Part shown: one piece after another, positions 43,103-51,191 of the stretch
Numbering within the stretch: the first letter of the stretch is position 1
How the letters are laid out: each line of letters begins with the position of its first letter
NCBI GenBank assembly: GCA_040751775.1
Contig: JBFMGD010000005.1
Coordinates: 1-64,000 of the forward strand
DNA: 64,000 nt
Source of the DNA: JBFMGD01 sp040751775
Lineage (GTDB): Bacteria > Bacillota > Dethiobacteria > DTU022
Direction of reading: 5' to 3'
The notes under the pieces: generated by a model
What the model saw: the letters and a program-made list of their open reading frames with translations, nothing else
The model's database searches: none
Told to the model about the DNA's origin: nothing
Program-made: the position numbers and the translations under genes

Positions 43103-44118
43103 TGAAAAACTTGGCAGCAATAGACGCAGGACCGGAAAGTCTGTTAATGATTAAAGACCTGGAGGTTCATTTTGCCGCCCGGGCCGGGCTGTTGACCGCC
43201 CTGTTCAGCAAGGCGCCGGCGGTGGTCAGGGCGGTGGACGGTATCAGTTTGACCATGGCCCAGGGTGAGATCCTCTGCCTGGCCGGCGAGTCGGGGAGCG
43301 GTAAAACGACCGCGGGAAAAGCGGTTTTGCGGCTGGTTGAACCTACCGGCGGCGAGGTTTATTTTGCCGGGGAAGATGTTCGCTCTTTCAGGCAGGCCCG
43401 GCTGCGTGCGTTTCGGCAGCAGGCGCAGATTATATTTCAGGATCCCTATGAATCGCTGAACCCGCGTCAGACAGTTTTTGCAGCTGTGGCCGAACCGCTT
43501 GAAGTCAACGGCATCTGCCGCAGCCTGGCGGAGAAAGAAGAGCGGGTTGCAGAAGCGCTTCAAGACGCGGGCCTGAGCAATCCCCGTGAACTCTTCATCC
43601 GCTACCCGCACGAACTGAGCGGCGGACAGCGTCAGCGCCTGGCCATTGCCAGCGCCCTGGTTTTAAAGCCGCGCTTTATCGTGGCCGATGAGCCCGTGTC
43701 CATGCTCGATCTCTCGATCCGGGCCGGCATCCTAAAGTTAATGGTCGACCTGCGGGAAGCCAAAACGATCAGCTACCTGTTTATCACCCATGATCTTTCC
43801 CTGGCCTGGCAGGTATCGGACCGGATCGCGGTGATGTACCTGGGGAAAGTGGTTGAGCTCGGCAGCGCCGATCAGGTGATCAAGACACCGCTGCACCCGT
43901 ATACCAGGGCGCTCGTTTCGGTGATCCCGGTGCCGCGGCGCCGCGATGCCCGGGAAAAAACGCTGCTCAAAGGCGAAACTCCCGATCCGGTCAACATTCC
44001 ATCCGGCTGCCGTTTCCAACCCCGCTGCCCGCGGGTGCAGCCCCGCTGCCGCACGGAGGTTCCGCCGTACATCGAGATTGAACGAGGTCGTTATGCCGCG
44101 TGTCACTACGTGGGCTAG
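43102..44118 (+). CDS. ABC transporter ATPase (DppF-like)
   Basis: 338-residue second ATPase of the importer: Walker A GESGSGKTT, signature LSGGQRQRL, Walker B FIVADEPVSMLD, and C-terminal GCRFQPRCPRVQPRC. The ATG overlaps the stop of the DppD-like gene. A 177-base gap follows before the caspase-fold gene; in it I see neither a terminator nor a convincing small gene. Confidence 0.93.
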   Translation: MKNLAAIDAGPESLLMIKDLEVHFAARAGLLTALFSKAPAVVRAVDGISLTMAQGEILCLAGESGSGKTTAGKAVLRLVEPTGGEVYFAGEDVRSFRQARLRAFRQQAQIIFQDPYESLNPRQTVFAAVAEPLEVNGICRSLAEKEERVAEALQDAGLSNPRELFIRYPHELSGGQRQRLAIASALVLKPRFIVADEPVSMLDLSIRAGILKLMVDLREAKTISYLFITHDLSLAWQVSDRIAVMYLGKVVELGSADQVIKTPLHPYTRALVSVIPVPRRRDAREKTLLKGETPDPVNIPSGCRFQPRCPRVQPRCRTEVPPYIEIERGRYAACHYVG

Positions 44119-44295
44119 TACTCTGTGAAAACTTTATTTGTATTATGGACCTGATACCCAAGAACGATTGTTTCGTCACTGAGAGCTGGAGCGACATGTG
44201 GACGAGTGGGAAGAAGTGCAGGCGAACCAAGGACTGGAGCGGACCATATGAGAAATGAGATGGATGGCGAATGTCGGGGGTAGGGGGGATATCTA

Positions 44296-47200
44296 GTGGA
44301 GAAAACTGAAATCTATATTTTATCCGTCAACAACTGGCGGCACAGCTTGATACTGGCCGCGGCGATTTTGGCCGAGCCGGACCGGGAAATCTGCCTGGTC
44401 AATCCGGCCAATATGCACGATGAAATCAGCGCCCTGGCGCTGCTGGCGTGGCGGCTGCCGGTTGAGCTGATCGATGCCACCGGCGATCCAACCGTAAACC
44501 GCGCCCTGTGCGCCTCTCCGGAACTGCACTACAGCGGAGCGGTGTTCCAGCCGGGCGCGGCGTTTGGGGAAATTGTAACCCGCCTCGGAGCGCCCCGCGG
44601 CCTGGTGGCGGTGCCTCTGTCTTCACCCGGCCGCTGTCTCAAGGCGGCGGTGCTGGCGGTTAGGCTGGGATTCCACCTTTGGGCGGTTGACCCAGATCCG
44701 GAGGATTGGCTGCAGACAGCCGCCGCCGGGTTCGCGGTGCCGGGCCAGGTTTTGTGGCTCGGGCCGGAAAGCGAGCGGCAGCTTTTGCCCGGCGCGGCTC
44801 CGTTTGACCGGACCGAGTTCCTGCCTGATGACGCTGCTGTTTTAAACTTCCTGGAAAGGCAAGGGCTGCGCACGGATTACCTGTTGATCTATAACTCGGC
44901 CGATATGTTTAAAGAAAAAACGGGTTCCTCCATACGCGCTCTCTGGGTGAAGGGTACCAGCCTGCAGGCCGTGCTATGCGCCTCTTACAGGGATCTCTAT
45001 CCCTTCGATGCCGCTACCCCTGACCCGGATCCCGCTGTGGTCGAAGCGGCGGTCAACGCCCTGGTCCGGGATAACGGTATGCGCCCGCGGTTCCAGGCTG
45101 TCCTGGCGGCCCCAGGAGCGCTGCCATTTTTCTATGAAGAGATTACGGCGCTGGACAGCGTAACCGAGGAGATGGTGCGTGATATCCACGTCTGCCTGGA
45201 TGATGACCTCTTTTTCGACCTCGCCGAGGGACGGCTGTTCCAAAACAGCGCCGCCGGCCTTTCCGTGCAGCTGCTTACCACCAAGCATTACCGGCGTGCC
45301 GCCGGCCGGGGCCGGGAAGTGCTGCTGGTAAACACCCCCTTCGTGGAGAGCGGGATTATCTTCGCGAGCGATAATCCACTCATGAAATGCCAGCTGGAAC
45401 CGTTATTGAAACAGGCGGGTTGCAACACGACTGTCTGGACGGAAAAAGAGGTCAGTTACCGGAACGTCGCGGAGGGGCTGACCAGGTCCGATTTCTTTCT
45501 TTATACCGGGCACGGCGGGCCGGAATCGCTGCATACGTACGGCCGTTACCTGACCCGGGAGCACCTGCCGCCGCTGCCGCCGCTGGTTGCTTACGCTTCA
45601 GCTTGCTCCACGGTGCCGGTCAGCCCGCACTGGTACTCGCCGAACGAAGGGCTCGACTGGGAAGGCATCCCTGTTGATTCAAGGCAGGTGATCGGCCTTT
45701 CATTCGTGGAAAAAGGGGCGGTCTGTTTTGTTGGCGGGGCCACGGTCGAAGATTTGCAGTACAGCACCGCCATTTACGGCATCTTTATGGAAGCGCTTTT
45801 GATCAAAGGCCTCAGCGTGGGGGAGGCGGTCCAGGCCACCCGCCGCTATACCGCCCTGCTGGCTTCGATCCTGCAGCAGAAAGCGCCTCAAGCCTATCGC
45901 AACTATGTTTGGGGAATGGCCAACACCATTCACCAGCAGGTTCTGCTCGGTGACCCGGCCCTGGTGCCGGCCGGGGAAAAATATACGGCCGCGGCGCTGC
46001 CGCAAGATACCGCCGTCGTGCGCGCCGGCTCTGAGTATACCCTGTGCGTGACCGTGCCGCCGGAGCGCTGGCTAAAGCACAGCGCCGCCGTAAACCAGCG
46101 GGACGCCTCCAAGTACTATTATCGCTGCCGCAAACTTACGGTATTTTCGCCATACGGTGAGGATATCATCAGCTGGGGCGATTATTATCACCTCGCTTTT
46201 GACGCCGCGGGGATCAGTGAAACGGCGGTCATGTCGAGTTATTTGCATCTTACTTTTGACCTGCCGCCGGGCGAGGCGCCCCTGGGGCTTTCCGTAGAGG
46301 GGGCCTCCCTGGGACCGTGGGAGTGCCTCTTATGCGGCAAACCGGTTGAACCGCCCCGCGCGGATACGGCGGCGCTGGCCCGGTTTAAAGTACCTTACCT
46401 GATGCAGCCGCCCCTGGAGCTGGATATGCGCGACAGCTGGGCCTTTTCCGTTGAGCAGCTGGAGGGCCGCCTGCGGCTTCACTGGCTGGTGCCTCTTTTG
46501 TTGATCGATGAGGCTTCGCGCTCCGCCGCCCCGCTGCGGGAAGCGACATTCCGGATTAAAACTGCGCCCCGTAAAATGATTACGGGCAGGGTCCTTTCCC
46601 TTGATCCGCTGAAGAACGGCAGCTACCTGGTATGCGCCGGCACTGCGAAGTCCACCGGCGCCGTCAATAATCACGCCGGCCGGCCGGAAGAGGCGGACGA
46701 GGAAATTACCGTCCTGGCACAGTCCTTAACCGGTTCCGGCGGCGCCTTCACCTTGCAGTGCCCCGCCGGGACCGCCGCCGTAACAGTTGATCGGCAGTTT
46801 CCCTTGTACGAAATGCCGGAGCGCTACAGTTCTTTCCGTAAACAGCGTTGGGAGGATAAAGGAGAACCGCTCTCAATTAAACTGCAGGAGGCGCCGCCCG
46901 GGAAGGTCAGGATTCTCCTGCTTGATTCGCGCACGGGGCGGCCGCTGAGCGGCGGGCTGGTCCGCGCGTGGCGCGGTGAAATCAATCCCGTGGGCGACCC
47001 CCTGGTGGAAGCTTTCGCCGGCGGATCTGCCGCCGGCGAAGCTGGCGAGATCATCTTAGAGCTTCCCGCCGGCAAATACATCCTTTATGCCGCCGCCTGC
47101 ACGGCCGGCCGGCGCTACAAGTCGCGGCGCTGGACACTGGAACTGGAGGCGCCTGGTGCCGAGCTTTTCCGGGTATTATCGCTGGATGCCGCGGCCGTGG

Positions 47201-47487
47201 TCCGGGGCAGGCTGTCATTTGCCGGTACCGCGCCGCCTTACCCGGCGGTGGTCGCGCTTAAAAAATATCCGCAAAAGAAGGGTGCTGAAAAGCTGGCCCA
47301 GGCCCCTGTAAAACGCGACGGCGGTTACGAGTGCCTGGTCGGTTTCCAGGACCGCTTCAGCATAGCCATAGAAGAAGAGGGCTGGCGGGAGATTCACGAC
47401 ACCAACGACGGCCGCGGTTACAAACTCGAACCGGGTGAAATCCTGGAAAGGGAATATACTTTATACGAGGTAAAAGATGATGCATGA
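44296..47487 (+). CDS. Large caspase-fold (clan CD, C25-like) protein with beta-rich C-terminal region
   Basis: 1063 residues. The middle part has a clan CD peptidase signature: a hydrophobic strand then His406 in FFLYTGHGGPES, and 31 residues later Cys437 in VAYASACSTVPV, the dyad and spacing of gingipain (C25) peptidases. LVNTPFVESGIIFASDN and VCFVGGATVEDL fit the same fold. Residues 1-330 are an unassigned alpha/beta region. About 570-1063 is beta-rich and includes a carboxypeptidase-regulatory-like segment (KVRILLLDSRTGRPLSGGLV). No signal peptide or anchor is visible, so it seems cytoplasmic, unlike secreted gingipains. GTG 44296 follows GGGGGAT. It is followed by an M20 amidohydrolase with an 11-base overlap. 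Peptidase activity is inferred. Confidence 0.75.
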   Translation: MEKTEIYILSVNNWRHSLILAAAILAEPDREICLVNPANMHDEISALALLAWRLPVELIDATGDPTVNRALCASPELHYSGAVFQPGAAFGEIVTRLGAPRGLVAVPLSSPGRCLKAAVLAVRLGFHLWAVDPDPEDWLQTAAAGFAVPGQVLWLGPESERQLLPGAAPFDRTEFLPDDAAVLNFLERQGLRTDYLLIYNSADMFKEKTGSSIRALWVKGTSLQAVLCASYRDLYPFDAATPDPDPAVVEAAVNALVRDNGMRPRFQAVLAAPGALPFFYEEITALDSVTEEMVRDIHVCLDDDLFFDLAEGRLFQNSAAGLSVQLLTTKHYRRAAGRGREVLLVNTPFVESGIIFASDNPLMKCQLEPLLKQAGCNTTVWTEKEVSYRNVAEGLTRSDFFLYTGHGGPESLHTYGRYLTREHLPPLPPLVAYASACSTVPVSPHWYSPNEGLDWEGIPVDSRQVIGLSFVEKGAVCFVGGATVEDLQYSTAIYGIFMEALLIKGLSVGEAVQATRRYTALLASILQQKAPQAYRNYVWGMANTIHQQVLLGDPALVPAGEKYTAAALPQDTAVVRAGSEYTLCVTVPPERWLKHSAAVNQRDASKYYYRCRKLTVFSPYGEDIISWGDYYHLAFDAAGISETAVMSSYLHLTFDLPPGEAPLGLSVEGASLGPWECLLCGKPVEPPRADTAALARFKVPYLMQPPLELDMRDSWAFSVEQLEGRLRLHWLVPLLLIDEASRSAAPLREATFRIKTAPRKMITGRVLSLDPLKNGSYLVCAGTAKSTGAVNNHAGRPEEADEEITVLAQSLTGSGGAFTLQCPAGTAAVTVDRQFPLYEMPERYSSFRKQRWEDKGEPLSIKLQEAPPGKVRILLLDSRTGRPLSGGLVRAWRGEINPVGDPLVEAFAGGSAAGEAGEIILELPAGKYILYAAACTAGRRYKSRRWTLELEAPGAELFRVLSLDAAAVVRGRLSFAGTAPPYPAVVALKKYPQKKGAEKLAQAPVKRDGGYECLVGFQDRFSIAIEEEGWREIHDTNDGRGYKLEPGEILEREYTLYEVKDDA

Positions 47488-48658
47488 AACAACTATAATT
47501 GACCGGATTATCAAGCAGGAAACCGGGGCGTTGACCGGTTTGGCCGGCGCCTTGCACCGGAATCCCGAGCTGGGCGGCCGGGAGCACTATGCCGCCGCAA
47601 TTTTAAGCGACTACTTGGAGTCAAAAGGGTTTGCCGTAACCCGGGGAGCGGCCGGCCTGGAAACGGCTTTTATCGCTCGATCCGGCCGGGGAGAGGGCGG
47701 CTTTCATGTCGCTTTTTGCGCTGAATACGATGCCCTGCCGGAAATCGGCCACGGTTGCGGTCACAACCTGATCGGTACGGCTGCCGTCGCTGCCGGTGTA
47801 GCCCTGGCCGGCAGCCTGGCAGAGTTGGCTATAACCGGTACGGTCTCCGTGATCGGCACTCCCAATGAAGAAATAGAAGGAGGAAAGGTCGACCTGATCC
47901 GGGCCGGTATTTTCGACGGGGTGGATACGGCGATGATGTTTCACCCCGGCTGCGGCAACAAGATCGACGTGACATCTCTGGCCTGCCGTGATTTTCATTT
48001 TATCTTTCACGGTCGAAACGCGCACGCCGCCTGTGATCCCTGGGAAGGGCGCAACGCCCTGGACGGCGTGATCATGACATTCACCGGGATCAACGCGTTG
48101 CGGCAGCATCTTAAGGACGATGTGCGCGTGCACGGCATCATCACCGAAGGGGGTTTGGCCGGCAACATCATCCCCGATCGGGCTGTCGCGCAAATCTGCG
48201 TTCGCTCAAAAGATAACCGCTACCTGGCGGAAGTGGTGGAGCGGGTGAAGAACTGTGCCCGGGGAGCGGCCCTGGCCTCGGGAACAGAACTGGAAATTCT
48301 GGAGTCGCCTTACCCGTATGATGCCATGGTCAGCAACCGGCTTCTCGGTGAAGTGTTTCGCGAGAGCCTGGCTGAAAGCGGCCCGATTATCGATTCGCCG
48401 CACAATGAAGGTATGGGCTCGATTGATATGGGCAACGTCAGCCGGGTAGTGCCCGCGATTCACCCCGTTTTGGCGGTGACCGACCGGTTGGTGTCCGGCC
48501 ACACGGCGGAGTTTGCCGGCATCTGCGGCAGCGAACCGGCTTACGCGGTCGCGCTGGCCGCCGGCCAAGCGATGGCGCTGACCGGCTTGAAGGTGATACG
48601 CGATCCGGCTTTGCAGGAGCGGATCAAGGCTGAATTCAAAGCCGCCGCCGGCAGTTAA
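47477..48658 (+). CDS. M20 (M20D-like) metallopeptidase/amidohydrolase
   Basis: 393-residue M20 amidohydrolase of the aminoacylase/p-aminobenzoyl-glutamate hydrolase type. Metal-site features are FCAEYDALPE, GCGHNLIGTAA, TPNEEIEGGK and the lid segment FHGRNAHAACDPW. It cleaves an amide bond of a small N-acyl amino acid or dipeptide in the cytoplasm. ATG 47477 overlaps the end of the caspase-fold gene, so the two are translationally linked, and both follow the Dpp-type importer. That suggests processing of an imported peptide-like compound. Confidence 0.9.
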   Translation: MMHETTIIDRIIKQETGALTGLAGALHRNPELGGREHYAAAILSDYLESKGFAVTRGAAGLETAFIARSGRGEGGFHVAFCAEYDALPEIGHGCGHNLIGTAAVAAGVALAGSLAELAITGTVSVIGTPNEEIEGGKVDLIRAGIFDGVDTAMMFHPGCGNKIDVTSLACRDFHFIFHGRNAHAACDPWEGRNALDGVIMTFTGINALRQHLKDDVRVHGIITEGGLAGNIIPDRAVAQICVRSKDNRYLAEVVERVKNCARGAALASGTELEILESPYPYDAMVSNRLLGEVFRESLAESGPIIDSPHNEGMGSIDMGNVSRVVPAIHPVLAVTDRLVSGHTAEFAGICGSEPAYAVALAAGQAMALTGLKVIRDPALQERIKAEFKAAAGS

Positions 48659-48736
48659 TCATTATTGCCCTGCTGCTGACCAGTCACCTGGACACGGTAC
48701 CGCCATACGAGATGGCGGACGCGCTCCGCCCGCGTC

Positions 48737-49273
48737 TTGAGAACGGCTTTCTTTTTATCCCCAACAAGAAGTACAAACTCCAGTTGGAACTGGAGCAAGC
48801 CAAAAAACGATAAAGCAGCCTTAAACGAGCTCTTGGACCGGCTCGAAGCAGAGTTGGTTTCCGGCAATCTAAACCCGGCCCATGAAGCGCTTTACAGCAA
48901 ATACTATCAGGTTAAAGAGACGCCGGTACGGGATGTCAAGCTGACCCCGAAACAAAATTCCATCAATGCTGCTGAGAAGAACTATGGTTACTTTGCGCTC
49001 ATCTCCAATGATCTTAAAGATCCCTTGGAGGCTCTCCAGATCTACCGCGCTAAGGATGTAATTGAAAAAGCTTTCGGTAACTTTCAGGAAAGATTAAATA
49101 TGCGCCGCACATCGGTGTCCTCTGAAGAAAACCTGGAAGGCAAGCTCTTTGTCCAGTTTATGGCGCTGATTTATTTAGCTTATATCGACAAGGCCATGCG
49201 CGAAAACAATCTGTACAATGACTACACCTTGCCCGGCTGCCGCGTAATATTTTTAAAAATCGCTGTTCAGTAG
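48737..49273 (+). pseudogene. IS1634/IS4-type transposase, C-terminal remnant
   Basis: The frame carries the C-terminal part of a DDE transposase of the IS1634 group: NYGYFALISNDLKDPLEALQ (with the conserved YREK-like region IYRAKDVIEKAFGNF), RLNMRRTSVSSEENLEGKLF and VQFMALIYLAYI. The N-terminal two thirds with the first catalytic Asp residues is missing, and the end (GCRVIFLKIAVQ) departs from the family. No terminal inverted repeats are visible. It marks an old insertion between the M20 gene and the glycine operon. Confidence 0.75.
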
Positions 49274-49353
49274 ACCCTACCTATGTTGCCCCGGCTCTCG
49301 AACCGTCGTTGGAAGAAGAGATCGCGGCGTATATCGACGGTATAAAAAAATAG
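49273..49353 (+). pseudogene. C-terminal remnant of an unidentified enzyme (possibly MttB-like)
   Basis: After the transposase remnant, another frame reads DPTYVAPALEPSLEEEIAAY IDGIKK and stops at 49351-49353. The pattern of prolines followed by an acidic helix and basic end resembles the C-terminus of MttB-type methyltransferases. This is a weak pattern match over 26 residues only, and no start exists. Confidence 0.3.
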
Positions 49354-49368
49354 CGCTGCCGGCAGGAT

Positions 49369-49398
49369 TTAGCATAAGTGAGTACAATATAATATAAT
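49369..49398 (+). promoter_or_regulatory. Probable promoter of the glycine-cleavage operon
   Basis: -10 TATAAT (49393-49398) with an 18-base spacer to a weak -35 TTAGCA (49369-49374). An overlapping TATAAT at 49388-49393 is an alternative. Transcription would start just before the glycine riboswitch. Confidence 0.55.
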
Positions 49399-49414
49399 AG
49401 TATGAGCGGATGAA

Positions 49415-49601
49415 CCTTGTGGGAGAGGCCCTGTTTAAGGGCCGCCGAAGGAGAAACCGGCCGGTTTGGCAGCCGGAGCGGGAAACTCTCAGGCAGCAGT
49501 ACCATCGGGGGACGCGCCCTCTGGAGAGCACCCGCTTAATATTAGCGGGACACCGACGGGGTAAGCCCCTGTATTCAAAGGGGGCCAATCTCTCAGGTAT
49601 C
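49415..49601 (+). promoter_or_regulatory. Tandem glycine riboswitch (gcvT element)
   Basis: Two consecutive glycine aptamers. The first (about 49421-49497) shows GGGAGAGGCCCTG, GCCGCCGAAGGAGAAA and ACTCTCAGGCA. After a short linker the second (about 49513-49601) shows GCGCCCTCTGGAGAGCACC, ACACCGACGGGGTAAG and ATCTCTCAGGTA. Both conserved cores are intact. It is followed at once by an expression platform hairpin and the gcv operon, so glycine should switch on its own degradation. Confidence 0.95.
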
Positions 49602-49648
49602 AAGGACAGGGGAAGCAGCCGGGCTGCTTTCGCTGTCCTTTCTATTTT
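49602..49648 (+). terminator. Expression-platform terminator of the glycine riboswitch
   Basis: The nested hairpin AAGGACAG...CTGTCCTT (49602-49609 and 49633-49640), with inner stem AGCAGC / GCTGCT, is followed by TCTATTTT. Glycine binding is expected to prevent this terminator and permit transcription of gcvT. Confidence 0.8.
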
Positions 49649-49683
49649 ATGTGGGCACGGAAAATAATTAAAGGAGGTGTAAG

Positions 49684-50796
49684 ATGATGGAAGCTCGCCA
49701 AACACCCCTCTATGAACAGCATATGCGCTTAAACGGCAGCATTGTCAACTATAGCGGTTGGCTCTTGCCGGTTCAATTTGCAGGAATTGTCTCTGAAGTA
49801 AACCGGGCCAGGCAAAAGGCCGTGCTCTTCGATGTATCCCACATGGGAGAGGTGACCGTGGAAGGAGCCGGCGCGGAAGCGTATTTACAAAAAATAGTAA
49901 CAAATGATCTCTCACTGTTAAAAGACGGTGCGGTTATATACAGCCCGCTCTGCTATCCGGACGGCGGTACGGTGGATGACATCCTGATTTACCGCTACAA
50001 TTGGGACCGGTTTTTGCTGGTGGTCAACGCCGCCAATACGGAGAAAGACTACGCCTGGTTAATGAGGCACGCCAGGAACGGGGAGAGCGTTGCTTTACAC
50101 AATATTTCCGTGGAAACCGCGCAAATTGCCCTGCAAGGACCGGCCAGCCCGGCTATCTTAAGCCCGTTGACTGCGGTTCCCTTGGGCGAGCTAAAGTACC
50201 ATCATTTTCTGCCGGAGGTGGAGCTGGCCGGGATCAAATGTATGGTTTCGCGGACCGGCTATACCGGGGAAGACGGGTACGAGATTTACTGTGCCGCCGC
50301 CCAGGCGGGGATACTTTGGGACGCGGTCATGAGCGCCGGGCGCGAGCGGCTCGGTCTCGGCCCCGCCGGCCTCGGCGCCAGGGATGTCCTGCGCCTGGAA
50401 GCAGGCCTGCCGCTCTACGGTCACGAACTGTCCGCGGCGCTCTCACCCCTGATGGCCGGTTTGGACCGTTTTGTCAGCTTTAAAAAGCAGATTCCGTTCA
50501 TCGGCCGGGAAGCTTTGCTGGAACAGAAGCGGGTCGGCCCGGGGAAAAAGCTGGTCGGCTTAACGGTTACGGGACGCGGTGTGATCCGGGAAGGTTACCC
50601 CGTGCTTGCGGGAGATGCAGAGATCGGGTGGGTCAGCAGCGGCACCTATTCGCCGACCTTTGAAAAATCACTCGGCATGGCTTTCCTGACCCCGGAGAAG
50701 GCGGTTGCCGGCGAAGAGCTCCTGGTAATGATCCGCGGCCGGGCGCACCCGGTCAAAGTGGAAAAAATACCTTTATACAGGAGGGTTAAATCATGA
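49684..50796 (+). CDS. gcvT: Glycine cleavage system T protein (aminomethyltransferase)
   Basis: 370 residues. GcvT transfers the methylene of aminomethyl-lipoyl-GcvH to tetrahydrofolate and releases ammonia. Features are FDVSHMGEVTVEG, the catalytic-loop region QKIVTNDLSLL, VSRTGYTGEDGYEIY for folate binding, and the C-terminal barrel (ALLEQKRVGPGKKLVG...VSSGTYSPTFEKSLGMAF). First gene after the riboswitch; AAAGGAGGTG precedes ATG 49684. Confidence 0.96.
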   Translation: MMEARQTPLYEQHMRLNGSIVNYSGWLLPVQFAGIVSEVNRARQKAVLFDVSHMGEVTVEGAGAEAYLQKIVTNDLSLLKDGAVIYSPLCYPDGGTVDDILIYRYNWDRFLLVVNAANTEKDYAWLMRHARNGESVALHNISVETAQIALQGPASPAILSPLTAVPLGELKYHHFLPEVELAGIKCMVSRTGYTGEDGYEIYCAAAQAGILWDAVMSAGRERLGLGPAGLGARDVLRLEAGLPLYGHELSAALSPLMAGLDRFVSFKKQIPFIGREALLEQKRVGPGKKLVGLTVTGRGVIREGYPVLAGDAEIGWVSSGTYSPTFEKSLGMAFLTPEKAVAGEELLVMIRGRAHPVKVEKIPLYRRVKS

Positions 50797-51191
50797 AGTG
50801 GGAAGTGCGTGAAGGTTTGCTGTACACCCCCAAGCATGAGTGGATTAAACAGGACGGCAGCGAGGTTACCTCCGGAATTACCGACTATGCCCAGGATATG
50901 CTCAAGGATATTGTCTACGTGGAGCTGCCCGAACTGGGGCGGGTTGTAAAGGCGGGAGAAAGTGTGGCCGTGATCGAGTCCGTCAAGGCAGTTTCCGACG
51001 CCTATTCTCCGGTAGACGGCGTGATTAAGGCTGTGAACGAACTGCTCCTCGATCAACCGGAACTGCTGAATCAGGATCCGTACGGCGCAGGGTGGATCGT
51101 GAAGGTGGAAATTGCCGCCGGGTATGTCAATCCTGATTTAATGGACATGAAAGCGTACATAACCCTGCTGGAGCGGGAGGAAGAATCATGA
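50793..51191 (+). CDS. gcvH: Glycine cleavage system H protein
   Basis: 132-residue lipoyl carrier. The lipoylated lysine is Lys65 in VIESVKAVSDAYSPV. KHEWIKQDGSEVTSGITDYA and the closing hybrid-motif strands are complete. The gene overlaps gcvT and gcvPA by 4 bases each. It is the probable substrate of the LipM-like and radical SAM proteins encoded downstream. Confidence 0.96.
   Translation: MKWEVREGLLYTPKHEWIKQDGSEVTSGITDYAQDMLKDIVYVELPELGRVVKAGESVAVIESVKAVSDAYSPVDGVIKAVNELLLDQPELLNQDPYGAGWIVKVEIAAGYVNPDLMDMKAYITLLEREEES

Noticed and set aside
44119..44295. Possible small gene (ATG near 44144, about 37 codons) between the ABC ATPase and the caspase-fold gene
   Set aside because: There is no RBS and no recognisable family. 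Two alternative frames look equally plausible and one is broken by stops. Left as unassigned gap.
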